From the IMG/VR virus record IMGVR_UViG_3300042458_001091, positions 1 through 64,000 of that record: a DNA stretch of 64,000 bases; one strand, given 5' to 3'. This DNA comes from a virus. The notes under the pieces are model-generated. The model saw nothing but the letters and a program-made list of their open reading frames with translations. It searched no databases and had not been told where the DNA came from. The translations under genes were made by a program, and so were the position numbers. Below, piece by piece: positions 15,823 through 23,899 of this stretch (positions within the stretch are counted from its first letter, which is position 1; every line of letters begins with the position of its first letter).

Positions 15823-16213
15823 ATGCAACCGCCTTTAACACGTCGCTGGGTATATTCCAGTGTCGATAACTGTCAGCAATGTTGGCAACATAACTGCTGC
15901 CAGGTGATCCGGACCTGTTAGTTGGAGTCATTTCATAAAAGAAAAAATCCCTATCGCCTTGATACCAATCACGCTTGACATAGTAGGTTGGATAACCTTC
16001 GTACGCATCCAATGCGTATTCACAATCTTCAGTGATTTCCCACAGCACACCTGGCACATAGCAACCGGCTTGGGGCACAATGGTGGCGTGGTTATAAAAT
16101 TCCAATTTCCAATCTAGCAAATTGAATTGGCACAATGGAACTGCTGCCGGGCAACGCATCTTCATTGCGGTTGGGTGCATGTTGGCGCCATAGGCAAAGT
16201 ACAGTGATTTCAT
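15794..16213 (-). CDS. Gamma-glutamylcyclotransferase-like protein (GGCT/AIG2 fold)
   Basis: 139 residues. The substrate-binding loop FAYGANM (6-12) and the catalytic Glu in DAYEGYP (E72) are both present, in the usual spacing. Family members cleave gamma-glutamyl amines, releasing 5-oxoproline, or act on related amides. Phage copies are known but their substrates are not. It overlaps the epimerase gene by 4 nt and so belongs to the sugar operon; it could trim a gamma-glutamyl group in the same pathway (inference). Confidence 0.82.
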   Translation of the reverse strand: MKSLYFAYGANMHPTAMKMRCPAAVPLCQFNLLDWKLEFYNHATIVPQAGCYVPGVLWEITEDCEYALDAYEGYPTYYVKRDWYQGDRDFFFYEMTPTNRSGSPGSSYVANIADSYRHWNIPSDVLKAVAYENYADQAA

Positions 16214-16977
16214 AGCGTACTCACAGTGGTGTTGTATCGGGTCATGTCAGCACAGGTGTACTTTTGATAGGAATCTTTTAAAATTGCCGGCATAGGAACA
16301 GTTTCAATAGGAACTCCAAACTGTTCGGCCACGGCCATAAAACTTCGGGGCTGGCCTGTGCCCACATTCCATATACCGCTTTCTTTTACTGTTAAGAATT
16401 TCAAGTGTGTTTCGACAATTTTACTCACAGGCACAAAGTCACGCAGGAATCGATCACTGCCTTCAAACACTTGTATTTTACCAGTTTCTTCTGCTTGACG
16501 TTTGAACTGTGCATATGGGCTGGCCTGTGTGCCTTTGTGTTCTTCACCTTCGGGTCCGTACGCATTAAAGTAACGAAATATCTGTGCTCTTGCACCCATT
16601 GGATGTCTCTGTATATAACGTTCGGTCAAGTACTTGCTCCAGGCATACGGAGTGCGTGGATCTAGTTCGGCATCTTCTCTGAATGTGCTGACCAATCCAT
16701 ACACACTGGCACTACTGGCATACTGAAAGTTCACGCCAAAAGTATGACATGCTTGATACAGTTGCTGAGTAAAGTCCACATTTTGTTGCATGACTTTTTC
16801 AATGTTTCGCTCAGTGGTTGAACTGATGGCGCCCATGTGGATCACCCAATCCTGTTCCATCACAGACGGCAGTATCTCGCCCCAGTCGTAAACAGAGACA
16901 TGATGACCATGTGCCTCTAGTGCCCGAAACATGTGGCTGCCGATAAAGCCCTTATAACCTGTAAGTAGTATTTTCAT
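16210..16977 (-). CDS. hldD: ADP-heptose 6-epimerase-like SDR (HldD/RfaD type)
   Basis: 255 residues against about 310 in E. coli HldD. NAD(P)-binding loop TGYKGFIGSH at 7-16, catalytic Ser in ASSASVYG, Y-x-x-x-K in YAWSK. HldD-typical stretches include ISSTTE, RYFNAYGPEG with EHKGTQAS, and FEGSDRFLRDFVPVS. HldD converts ADP-D-glycero- to ADP-L-glycero-manno-heptose. The genes upstream encode the kinase and nucleotidyltransferase of the same pathway, which strengthens the assignment. The shortened C-terminus could mean a different sugar substrate. Confidence 0.85.
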   Translation of the reverse strand: MKILLTGYKGFIGSHMFRALEAHGHHVSVYDWGEILPSVMEQDWVIHMGAISSTTERNIEKVMQQNVDFTQQLYQACHTFGVNFQYASSASVYGLVSTFREDAELDPRTPYAWSKYLTERYIQRHPMGARAQIFRYFNAYGPEGEEHKGTQASPYAQFKRQAEETGKIQVFEGSDRFLRDFVPVSKIVETHLKFLTVKESGIWNVGTGQPRSFMAVAEQFGVPIETVPMPAILKDSYQKYTCADMTRYNTTVSTL

Positions 16978-16979
16978 AG

Positions 16980-17627
16980 TTAGTGGTGGAAATTTTTAAT
17001 TTTTCCATTTTGTTCATGATCCATATTCAATATATACCGATAGGTATTGTCAAATATATTTTTGTAAGTATCTGGATTGTCAAAATGTGGAGACACTGCT
17101 GTTGATATTGCTCCACGATCATTATGGTTGGCAAACGCCAACATGAGAAAAGCCTGTGCGGCCTTGCCAGTGGCATAGCCAACACAATGAGTGTAGTAGT
17201 CTCGATCAAAATTGGTTGCCAGACCTGACACCAAAAAAACCAATTTACTAGTGTTGGTCATTTTTTTCAATGCAGAAATGCTCAATAGATGTGGCAACAC
17301 TGCATACCCGTCGATTGTTTTGTGCCATAGCCGAGGATTGCCACGGCTGTCTGATACAAAATCTCCGGGCTGTCCTGGAAATTCTTGCTCGGGCTTGGAG
17401 TTGTATATAAGAATATCTATGTGTTCCAATTCGGCTGTCAGTTGTTCAAATGCTGAGACTACATCTGCTACTACATCAAAGTTCACCCAGGTGTGTTGAC
17501 TGTTGTTTTCTGCACTGGGGCGATGACTCAGTACATACACAGTGTGTCCATCTTGTCGGGCACGATCGCAAAAATCTCTTCCAAACCGGCCTTCAGCACC
17601 GCCACCGCCCACAACACATATATTCAT
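16980..17627 (-). CDS. Short-chain dehydrogenase/reductase-like protein
   Basis: 215 residues. Starts MNICVVGGGGAEGRFGRDF, a glycine-rich nucleotide loop; Y-x-x-x-K occurs as YATGK, with VSGLATNF in the serine position region. A reductase or epimerase acting on a nucleotide sugar would fit the operon. Overlaps the kinase gene by 4 nt. Substrate not deducible. Confidence 0.7.
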   Translation of the reverse strand: MNICVVGGGGAEGRFGRDFCDRARQDGHTVYVLSHRPSAENNSQHTWVNFDVVADVVSAFEQLTAELEHIDILIYNSKPEQEFPGQPGDFVSDSRGNPRLWHKTIDGYAVLPHLLSISALKKMTNTSKLVFLVSGLATNFDRDYYTHCVGYATGKAAQAFLMLAFANHNDRGAISTAVSPHFDNPDTYKNIFDNTYRYILNMDHEQNGKIKNFHH

Positions 17628-18376
17628 GCTATTTCCTTTGTTGTTGGGGCATAGTTGCCAATGTGTTGCACAGTAACAGCACTGGCTCGAATGGCAAAAT
17701 TTATTGCCTGTGACATACTGCGGTCAACAAGATACTTGTAGGCCAGTGCAGCCAGAAAGGTGTCGCCTGCACCACACACATCCGCAACTTCCACACGCTT
17801 GGATGTGAAATGAATTTGGTTCCATCTGGCACCTTGATCGCCTAGTGTCACAATTAAATCTGTACACGCACTAGTAATGCGATTGTATTCAAGTTGGTTG
17901 ATTTTTACAATACACCCTTCTAGTCTAGCCAGGTCAGTTTTCTTTGTGTCAACAAAAATAGGACCTGCAAACTGTTTTCGTAATTGTTCAATGAGTTCAT
18001 AGCTGACTGTGCCTTTGTTGTAGTCACTGATCACAATGGCATCATAATCTAGATCAGTGTTGACAGTGACAGGATGGCAATCTGCATCATCGTCAATGCG
18101 TACAATTTGTTGCTTGCTACGACTGTCGATCAATCGAGTCTTTTTTGATATTCTATCAAAAAGAAAATCCACAGCACAGCCCAGTGCTTCTAAATTATTC
18201 TTGACATTGCCAGCCATTCCGTCACGTTGTTCTGTGTGGCCTGCCACAAACACCGGCACAGGAGCTTCGGGACTGATGCGATCCACAGTCCCAAATTGAT
18301 ACACGTCTCGGCAGTTATCCCCTACGAGCAATATTTTGAATGGTGTTGGTTGTGGAGTAGTCACGGTATCTGTCAT
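17624..18376 (-). CDS. PfkB-family heptose kinase (HldE kinase domain type)
   Basis: 250 residues from MTDTVTTPQ at 18376. The N-terminal GDNCRDVYQFG... RISPEAPVPVF is the hallmark of HldE/RfaE kinase domains, and the C-terminal GAGDTFLAAL carries the catalytic Asp of the PfkB family. It would phosphorylate D-glycero-manno-heptose-7-phosphate at C1. The gene starts inside the end of the nucleotidyltransferase gene (62-nt overlap), so the two HldE halves are separate here, in reversed order relative to the fused bacterial enzyme. Slightly shorter than a typical HldE kinase half. Confidence 0.85.
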   Translation of the reverse strand: MTDTVTTPQPTPFKILLVGDNCRDVYQFGTVDRISPEAPVPVFVAGHTEQRDGMAGNVKNNLEALGCAVDFLFDRISKKTRLIDSRSKQQIVRIDDDADCHPVTVNTDLDYDAIVISDYNKGTVSYELIEQLRKQFAGPIFVDTKKTDLARLEGCIVKINQLEYNRITSACTDLIVTLGDQGARWNQIHFTSKRVEVADVCGAGDTFLAALAYKYLVDRSMSQAINFAIRASAVTVQHIGNYAPTTKEIA

Positions 18377-18719
18377 AAAAATGTATCTTCTTACAGTACT
18401 CTGCACCAATGATTGGCTGGTCTCTGTAGTCACTGCCCTTGACCATTACATCTGGATCAAAGTTTTTAATCAACTGTGTCAGTTCTTCATCGCTGTCAAA
18501 TGTTTCCACACGGTCAACTGACTTCAGTGCAAACATCATGGTACAACGATCCAGTTCGTTGTGTATGGGCCTATTGGCACCTTTGAGTTCTCGTATGCGA
18601 CGATCTGTGTCCAGTAGTACTAACACGTATGAGTTAGGGTATGACCTTGCAGTCTGGAGCAATCGTATATGTCCCACGTGCAATATATCAAATGTACCAT
18701 TCACAACAACCCGGGTCAT
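18315..18719 (-). CDS. Nucleotidyltransferase, HldE adenylyltransferase domain type
   Basis: 134 residues. Starts VVNGTFDILHVGHIRLLQTAR with the HxGH motif of cytidylyltransferase-like enzymes, and VMVKGSDYRDQPIIGAEY resembles the HldE C-terminal domain. It would join AMP to heptose-1-phosphate. Overlaps the HAD gene by 4 nt upstream and the kinase gene by 62 nt downstream. A glycerol-3-phosphate or other sugar-phosphate substrate cannot be excluded on motif alone. Confidence 0.85.
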   Translation of the reverse strand: MTRVVVNGTFDILHVGHIRLLQTARSYPNSYVLVLLDTDRRIRELKGANRPIHNELDRCTMMFALKSVDRVETFDSDEELTQLIKNFDPDVMVKGSDYRDQPIIGAEYCKKIHFYDRYRDYSTTNTIQNIARRG

Positions 18720-19198
18720 AGTTTATCTATTTCCGTTAATGTTTTGTCAAGATCTCCACGATGCTGAATAGCAACACCGCCGGCATGACGCCATTCTTCG
18801 CAGTTGCTGGTACGGTCATCAATCAGCACATCACCTAACTTACAATGAACATGCTTGTCATGACTGTAGGGTCCAAACATAACAGGAATATCCGGATAGT
18901 GTGTAGTAGCCCAATTTACCTTGTCATAAAATGCCCACTTGACATCGTTGCCTTTGGGCACAGCAGTCAGGAACATCAAGTTCCAGTTGTTGTTCTTACA
19001 CTTTTCTCGACAGGCCACAACAATGCTGTCGGCCTCGGTGGTTTTGTTAAGGTCTCTGTACAGCCTGGGATTGTCACGCAGTCTGGTCCATTCTTCATAG
19101 GCCCAACGTTCATCTTCAGATTTTTTGCGAAGCACACTGACAGCATAACCTTTGAAGTCTGCAATCACATCATCCATGTCTAAATACACTGTTCTCAT
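18716..19198 (-). CDS. HAD-superfamily phosphatase (5'-nucleotidase-like)
   Basis: 160 residues. Nucleophile motif DMDDVIADF at the N-terminus, FLTAVP in the motif II area and VLIDDRTSN for motif IV, closest in feel to 5'(3')-deoxyribonucleotidases. In this operon it could instead supply the heptose-bisphosphate phosphatase (GmhB) step, since a HAD enzyme is required there. Both neighbours overlap it by 4 nt. Nucleotidase versus sugar phosphatase is open. Confidence 0.8.
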   Translation of the reverse strand: MRTVYLDMDDVIADFKGYAVSVLRKKSEDERWAYEEWTRLRDNPRLYRDLNKTTEADSIVVACREKCKNNNWNLMFLTAVPKGNDVKWAFYDKVNWATTHYPDIPVMFGPYSHDKHVHCKLGDVLIDDRTSNCEEWRHAGGVAIQHRGDLDKTLTEIDKL

Positions 19199-19554
19199 TG
19201 TTGACTGTCACCCTTGCCTACACGATAATTATCTTCCACTGAATCAGGCGTTGAAACTTCTATAATGGTGCCGGCTTCCATGCATACCAGTTGATGCGGC
19301 ACCAATGGCAGATTATGCCATGTGTCTCCGGGTGCTAGTGTTTCTAAATATTCTTCTGCTGTGGCAGTGTCAATAAATCTAACTTGGAAATGCCCACTGA
19401 GCACATACCACGATTCATCTTTTTCTGCGTGAAAGTGCATGCTGAATTTGGCACCAGTGCGGAAGTGCATCAGCTTGCCACAGTAGCGATCGTTGGTAGC
19501 CCAGATCTCCTCAGACCCCCAGCCTTTTTCCACTCGTCCTGTTAATCTTGTCAT
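19195..19554 (-). CDS. Cupin, mannose-6-phosphate-isomerase-like
   Basis: 119 residues. Cupin strands with metal ligands in FSMHFHAEKDESWYVLSGH and a late PHQLV, and the opening GWGSEEIWATND that resembles the type II phosphomannose isomerase C-domain. Likely a sugar-phosphate-binding or isomerase cupin. In this operon it occupies the place where an isomerase forming the heptose would be expected, but no GmhA-like sequence is present. Overlaps both neighbours. Confidence 0.78.
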   Translation of the reverse strand: MTRLTGRVEKGWGSEEIWATNDRYCGKLMHFRTGAKFSMHFHAEKDESWYVLSGHFQVRFIDTATAEEYLETLAPGDTWHNLPLVPHQLVCMEAGTIIEVSTPDSVEDNYRVGKGDSQQ

Positions 19555-19802
19555 TCTGTATGTAGTTTAATTAACCAGTCACGCTGTATTATTTCATCAC
19601 AGCGTTGCCAGTCCGGCTCATAGTATATTCTATGATCTTGGATTTTAAAGTGATTGCAAAAACTCTGACCGTAACGTTGATTTTTTAAGCCGTCAAAGGT
19701 GTATAGCTTTTTCCAATCAGCATAAGCGTCGGCAGCCACTGGCAAACTGACTGCTTTGGGAGTCTGTTGTGTAAGCAGTTCACGGATCATTGAATCAAAC
19801 AT
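19551..19802 (-). CDS. Small hypothetical protein, first gene of sugar operon
   Basis: 83 residues from MFDSMIRELL; the frame extends up to a TTG that overlaps the -10 box and is not used. Aromatic-rich C-terminal half. No family recognised. Overlaps the cupin gene by 4 nt. Confidence 0.68.
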   Translation of the reverse strand: MFDSMIRELLTQQTPKAVSLPVAADAYADWKKLYTFDGLKNQRYGQSFCNHFKIQDHRIYYEPDWQRCDEIIQRDWLIKLHTE

Positions 19803-19828
19803 TGACACTATCGTAGTTAAGGTCACCA

Positions 19829-19857
19829 ATTATAACATATATGTTATTGTGTGTCAA
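19829..19857 (-). promoter_or_regulatory. Sigma70-type promoter of the sugar operon
   Basis: TTGACA - 17 nt - TATAAT on the minus strand, about 27 nt before the first cistron at 19802. Confidence 0.75.
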
Positions 19858-20585
19858 TCCCAAAGTCCTTGGTAGTACTTGCCAAAAAGACGGAAACCAT
19901 TTTGTATACGTGCTTCTACCACTCGCATGCCATCGTAATCGCATTTGTAGGTATTTTTAGGACCATCTTTCATTTGCCAAAACTTGTGTTCACCTTTGGG
20001 CACTTCGTTGTGGTCTTTGTCCACAGGCACCCACACTGTATCGTGTTCTCCGGAACGGAACTGTTCTTCCCAAGAGTCATCCACTTTGCACTCAAACGCA
20101 AAGATCATTTCGTTCATGACCCATTCCCAACGAAGATGCAGATTGTCATCAGTGTCCCACTCATTTTCTTTGGGCGGTGCTTCGGTACTGCGTAGACCAA
20201 GGCCTTCGGGCACATCCTCATCTTCCACCAAGGGGCTGCCATGTTTGGTAGCCTGCAGTTGTTTCAGCATGGGCAACACAATCTGAGCCAAGGTATGATC
20301 CATGCTCCAAGTGTCCCATTTGTCAATCTTCACATAGTCAATTTTAGGATGGATTCGATCCAGCACCCACATGATGCCTTTGCTGATGGGTTCAAGTCGG
20401 TCTGCCCAACGTTCGCACCAGTCCGGACGATCTACAAATGCAGACTTTTCTCGACTGTGATCTTCCAATGCCTGTTGAGTGCCCCAACGACCGCATTTTG
20501 ACCAATCAGTCCAGAAAAACACATGGTCAAACCAAGTGTATGGACTGAACCAATGATAGCGATACTTACCGATATAAACTTTCAT
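19854..20585 (-). CDS. Conserved phage protein of unknown function
   Basis: 243 residues, rich in Trp and acidic residues (WFDHVFFWTDW, LRWEWVMNEMIFAFE). I recall proteins of this pattern from marine and freshwater T4-like phages; none has a known role. No catalytic motif or membrane segment. Its 3' end overlaps the sugar-operon promoter. Confidence 0.8.
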   Translation of the reverse strand: MKVYIGKYRYHWFSPYTWFDHVFFWTDWSKCGRWGTQQALEDHSREKSAFVDRPDWCERWADRLEPISKGIMWVLDRIHPKIDYVKIDKWDTWSMDHTLAQIVLPMLKQLQATKHGSPLVEDEDVPEGLGLRSTEAPPKENEWDTDDNLHLRWEWVMNEMIFAFECKVDDSWEEQFRSGEHDTVWVPVDKDHNEVPKGEHKFWQMKDGPKNTYKCDYDGMRVVEARIQNGFRLFGKYYQGLWD

Positions 20586-20594
20586 ACTATTCCT

Positions 20595-20792
20595 TTACCA
20601 AGTGTTGACATCAGTGATGTCCATTTCGTGTTGCGGCACATTTCTATCATCATAAAAATACGCAGTAACATCTGGCCCAATACCAGATTTTGATTGTTCA
20701 ACAAATCGAACAGAGTTGACTCTGGTGTTCAAAGACAACATTGTAAGAACTTGTTCCAACTGTCGTCGTGACAATTTCATCTGTGCTGCCAT
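20595..20792 (-). CDS. Small hypothetical protein
   Basis: 65 residues from MAAQMKLSRRQLEQ; the ATG at 20792 shares a base with the stop of the preceding gene (TAATG), which decides this start over the one at 20840. Probable alpha/beta fold; no motif. Confidence 0.68.
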   Translation of the reverse strand: MAAQMKLSRRQLEQVLTMLSLNTRVNSVRFVEQSKSGIGPDVTAYFYDDRNVPQHEMDITDVNTW

Positions 20793-20998
20793 TACCAATC
20801 TCCGTTGTCTATCCATGCTCGGACAGTTAAAAATAACCACGACACCCGGTAGGTGTTTTCGTTAGGGCTGGGCCACTCTACACCACGTTCATGACGTGCT
20901 CGAGGAACCCAACGCCAGTGTAGCGGATTCAGTGTGACAATCACACTGGCACCACTGTATCGAATCCACTTTAAATATCTACTGTGATCTGTTGCCAT
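20792..20998 (-). CDS. Small hypothetical protein
   Basis: 68 residues, Trp/Arg-rich (LKWIRYSG, LNPLHWRWVPRAR). Begins 26 nt after radical-SAM 2 ends... that is, it is transcribed after it on the same strand. Function unknown. Confidence 0.65.
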   Translation of the reverse strand: MATDHSRYLKWIRYSGASVIVTLNPLHWRWVPRARHERGVEWPSPNENTYRVSWLFLTVRAWIDNGDW

Positions 20999-21023
20999 CT
21001 GTCTGCCGACTCCTCATAGTTGA

Positions 21024-22133
21024 TCATGCGAATCTTTCAGTTAGCCATTTCCAATACTGCCCAAACAACTGGTTAGATGTTTGTGCAGGATCAATGTGTG
21101 TTCTTCGAAAATATTCTGTCAAGTAATTATACTGCTCAAACAATTTTATGTCAACCAATATGTCAGAAGGTTTTAAAATATCTTGTACCAAATCTGGCAA
21201 TACTGTGGAATCAATTTGCTGTTTGAATTGGGCCGGAATCAACCGAGCATCCAAGCAATCAGGATTGTTAAGTGCATGACATTGTATTATGTGATGCTTG
21301 CGTTTGGCCCAACTGAAAAAATCGGGTAAATCAAATATATTCAACACACTGACTACACTTAGGAATCGGTACGACACTTGATATTTTTGAATCAACTCCA
21401 AGTTTTCTAAAAATTTATGTTGGTCAAACCCTGCTCTTGGCACATGGTTAAACTCTGGTGTGGCATCCAAACTTATGTCAAAATGCAGTCGATCTGATGG
21501 TACATGTTCCAATAACCATATTAGAAATTTGTTGTTAGGAGGATTGAGATTGGTATTGATGCGTAATTGTCTAATTCTATCGCTGTTAAATTCTACCAAC
21601 TTTTGCAATTGTTTGATTTGCATCAATGGTTCGCCACCTAACAATTTTACAGCTACTGTATTGGCTGGTTGTTGTTGGATGTATTGGTGTATTTGATCTA
21701 TCCAATACTGATGATCCACAGTGTTTAATTTGATTTCAAAATTTTGGTTGGTTGACTGACTGACTTTTGGAAACAATCCGTCTTTGATAATGCTGTTTTG
21801 CCACTCACTACTGAATTTTGGACTGCAATAACTGCACATGTGATTGCAGGTATTATCAAAGAACAATTCAATCTGATCGCCTTCATTATCAAGTTTTTTT
21901 AATTGCCGATAAGATTGATGTCCTTGTGCTTCGTGTTTCCAACACACATTGCAAGATGGTATTTGATTGCCTTGCTCTAGTTGATTTTTTTCTTTATTCC
22001 AGTGTGCAGTAAGTTGATCAAAATCCTTGTATTGTGTCAATGGGTCACTATAGGCCTTGCAACATGATGCAGTAGTTCCTAGATGTAAGAAAAAAAGTTT
22101 TTGGCGACCTTTAAGGTCACATGATTTAGTCAT
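21024..22133 (-). CDS. Radical-SAM protein with N-terminal extra cysteines (paralog 2)
   Basis: 369 residues. Cluster motif C96-N-H-M-C100-S-Y-C103; SAM-contact motif LLGGEPL around 165-170. N-terminal cysteines C5, C24-C25 and C61-x-x-C64-W precede the core. The start MTKSC and the surrounding DNA are nearly identical to those of paralog 6, pointing to common descent. The following TIM-barrel strands (LRINTNLNPP, LHFDISLDA) are well kept. Substrate unknown. It lies 32 nt after a small membrane-protein gene. Confidence 0.88.
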   Translation of the reverse strand: MTKSCDLKGRQKLFFLHLGTTASCCKAYSDPLTQYKDFDQLTAHWNKEKNQLEQGNQIPSCNVCWKHEAQGHQSYRQLKKLDNEGDQIELFFDNTCNHMCSYCSPKFSSEWQNSIIKDGLFPKVSQSTNQNFEIKLNTVDHQYWIDQIHQYIQQQPANTVAVKLLGGEPLMQIKQLQKLVEFNSDRIRQLRINTNLNPPNNKFLIWLLEHVPSDRLHFDISLDATPEFNHVPRAGFDQHKFLENLELIQKYQVSYRFLSVVSVLNIFDLPDFFSWAKRKHHIIQCHALNNPDCLDARLIPAQFKQQIDSTVLPDLVQDILKPSDILVDIKLFEQYNYLTEYFRRTHIDPAQTSNQLFGQYWKWLTERFA

Positions 22134-22165
22134 ATTAACGATTGCTCTTTGTTGAGTTCTTTCGA

Positions 22166-22480
22166 TTAATTTTTGAGAACTTTTACAGCTAACTCGTCGC
22201 CATTGTAAATTGCGGCACTTTTGCTAGGGAACCGTTCACAGAACCGTTTGCGTATTTCTTCCAAATCCCGGCCTTGACACACAAAATCTTTAGTTTGGGT
22301 ATCGTAACAAAAGTACTGATTGTCAATGTGTTCTAGATCTAAAATCACATATTCGGATTGAACTGCGTGTTCAACATGCACAATTTGTTTTTCTAGCCGT
22401 TGGGCAATTAACCTAAATACAATGCGTACCAAAAAGTACACCACTGCAAAGTTGATTAGAAAATTAATTATTTCGTCCAT
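22166..22480 (-). CDS. Small membrane-anchored protein
   Basis: 104 residues from MDEIINFLINF; the open frame continues upstream through the tRNA gene and is therefore cut at this ATG. One N-terminal transmembrane helix (about 5-22), then a soluble domain with VILDLEHIDNQYFCYDTQTKDFVCQG. Function unknown. Confidence 0.7.
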   Translation of the reverse strand: MDEIINFLINFAVVYFLVRIVFRLIAQRLEKQIVHVEHAVQSEYVILDLEHIDNQYFCYDTQTKDFVCQGRDLEEIRKRFCERFPSKSAAIYNGDELAVKVLKN

Positions 22481-22494
22481 ACTGTTTTTAAAAT

Positions 22495-22570
22495 TGGTGC
22501 GCCCGGTTGGTTTTGAACCAACGACCAAGGGTTTATGAGACCCCTGCTCTGACCCCTGAGCTACAGGCGC
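22495..22570 (-). tRNA. tRNA with CAU anticodon (Met or lysidine-type Ile)
   Basis: Complete 76-nt cloverleaf on the minus strand: 7-bp acceptor stem (GCGCCTG/CGGGCGC with one G-T pair), D stem GCTC/GAGC, anticodon loop CTCATAA, T arm GTTGG-TTCAAAA-CCAAC, discriminator A and encoded CCA. The CAU anticodon could be elongator Met, or Ile decoding AUA after lysidine modification by the host TilS; the variable loop and T arm (TTGGTCGTTGG) look closer to the bacterial Ile2 type. Identity is not decided by the sequence alone. Confidence 0.93.
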
Positions 22571-22624
22571 ATTATGTGTTATTATATAGTGTATTGTGCC
22601 GGTTGTCAAGTCTCTCATGCGTAT

Positions 22625-22924
22625 TTACATTCGCATTGATTCCAGTGTGATCATCTTGCCCAGTTCTTTGTCAAAATCCACGTCGTCTGATACCACATAC
22701 AGTTTGTAGCTGGTACGATCCTGTTTATTATCGTAGTTGCGGAATGATACAATCTTGCCGCCAATGGCTTTTCGCACAGTGATGTTGAGCCCTTCGTCTG
22801 AGTCAATATCACCGCCACCGCTACGTATAGCAAGTCTACCGGTCATTGGCTTTGAATTGCTGTACTCAAGCAGTTCTCGACCTTCCAGATTCCACTGCCA
22901 AATCAGTCGCTTTAACCACTTCAT
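22625..22924 (-). CDS. Hypothetical protein
   Basis: 99 residues from MKWLKRLIWQW; the ATG overlaps the cupin-gene stop (ATGA), which decides the start. Mixed strands, contains SGGGDIDSDEG. No family recognised. Confidence 0.72.
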   Translation of the reverse strand: MKWLKRLIWQWNLEGRELLEYSNSKPMTGRLAIRSGGGDIDSDEGLNITVRKAIGGKIVSFRNYDNKQDRTSYKLYVVSDDVDFDKELGKMITLESMRM

Positions 22925-23373
22925 ACTGACTTCCTTTGTTTTAGGTATTCTTCCCACTGTATCCATTGATTACGAACCAGAAATCCCCATTCACGTTGTT
23001 TGATGCCGGGCATGAACAAGGTCCAACAGGTCACACTAGGATCAAGTTCTATTCTATGATATGTATTGGCACTGGCCCAACGGAAACTTCCAGGTCCACA
23101 CCAGCGCACAAGTTCTGTAATTTTATTGCCCTTGTCATCAAATCGCGGAGTCCATTCCCAGTAGCCACCTTTTAGTACAAGTGTAGCATAGGGCCAGGGA
23201 TGATCGTGTACATCATCCGGATCAGATTTCAAGAACTTGTGCAGAAATATGTTGAACGGAAAACGTTTGCGCTCTCGAAGAAACACATAGTAGCGTTCCA
23301 GATAAGGTTCATTTTCAACACGATCCATCACAATGCGTTTGCGTCCCAAACGATCTAAAAGTTTTAAAAGCAT
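22921..23373 (-). CDS. Cupin-fold phage protein
   Basis: 150 residues. DPDDVHDHPWPYATLVLKGGYWEW with clustered His, and CGPGSFRWASANTYHRIEL, give a cupin-type metal site. I recall this pattern from conserved phage proteins; the reaction is unknown. First gene after a sigma70 promoter and coupled by 4-nt overlap to the next gene. Confidence 0.78.
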   Translation of the reverse strand: MLLKLLDRLGRKRIVMDRVENEPYLERYYVFLRERKRFPFNIFLHKFLKSDPDDVHDHPWPYATLVLKGGYWEWTPRFDDKGNKITELVRWCGPGSFRWASANTYHRIELDPSVTCWTLFMPGIKQREWGFLVRNQWIQWEEYLKQRKSV

Positions 23374-23394
23374 TGGCTACTCCTTTACTGTGCA

Positions 23395-23423
23395 ATTATA
23401 CTACAAGCAGAATAAAAAGTCAA
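23395..23423 (-). promoter_or_regulatory. Sigma70-type promoter
   Basis: TTGACT - 17 nt - TATAAT on the minus strand, 22 nt before the ATG of the cupin gene at 23373. Confidence 0.75.
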
Positions 23424-23424
23424 T

Positions 23425-23454
23425 AAAAAACCACCCGGGGCGAGTGGTTTTTTT
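23425..23454. terminator. Bidirectional terminator
   Basis: Stem AAAACCAC / GTGGTTTT with flanking A and T runs on both sides, between the HTH gene (ending 23491) and the next promoter. Confidence 0.8.
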
Positions 23455-23490
23455 GGTGTGGCTCTTGTGAACGAGCCAGCGAGTCTAGTA

Positions 23491-23757
23491 TTAGACCAAA
23501 CCTAAAGCCATGGCCTTGTAACCAGCGGCAATCAACTTGCGTGATGGCTTGCCAATTGCGTATTCTGTAACAGTAACGCCGTTACCTGCCTTGCGTGAGT
23601 TTGCATACACTGCAAAACCGCTTTGACGGATACGTGACACTTCTGCAGAAATGTTCTTGATGCCAAAACGCTTGGCAGCTTGGCTGGCAGTCACTGTCTC
23701 ACCGGAGTGAAGAGCAGAGAACAGTTTGTAAGTTTTGGTTTCAGTATTAAAACGCAT
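23491..23757 (-). CDS. Small winged-helix/HTH-type protein
   Basis: 88 residues. ETVTASQAAKRFGIKNISAEVSRIRQSGFAVYAN reads as a helix-turn-helix with wing, and the tail has YAIGKPSRKLIAAGYKAMA, a combination known from small phage DNA-binding proteins. It forms a single-gene unit with its own promoter and terminator, so it may be a phage transcription regulator. Confidence 0.78.
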   Translation of the reverse strand: MRFNTETKTYKLFSALHSGETVTASQAAKRFGIKNISAEVSRIRQSGFAVYANSRKAGNGVTVTEYAIGKPSRKLIAAGYKAMALGLV

Positions 23758-23814
23758 AAAATGTTACCTTTCTTAAGTAATATAAACATTAGCTGTACCG
23801 TACAGCATGTATCT

Positions 23815-23843
23815 ATTGTACTACAAAAACGCAAGATGCACAA
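23815..23843 (-). promoter_or_regulatory. Sigma70-like promoter (weaker -35)
   Basis: TTGTGC - 17 nt - TACAAT on the minus strand upstream of the HTH gene at 23757. Confidence 0.55.
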
Positions 23844-23867
23844 GCTGTTTTGAATAGCAATGTTGCC

Positions 23868-23874
23868 ATAAATA
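23868..23874 (+). promoter_or_regulatory. Late-promoter-like box (CATAAATA)
   Basis: ATAAATA on the plus strand, 25 nt before the fibre ATG at 23900; an AAGGA site follows in the leader. Confidence 0.55.
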
Positions 23875-23899
23875 ATAGAAAAGGCTAATAAGGATCCAA

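Noticed and set aside
22166-22618. A 150-residue protein reading through the tRNA gene
   Set aside because: The first 46 codons overlap the complete tRNA; an internal ATG at 22480 gives a sensible membrane protein, so the longer reading is discarded.
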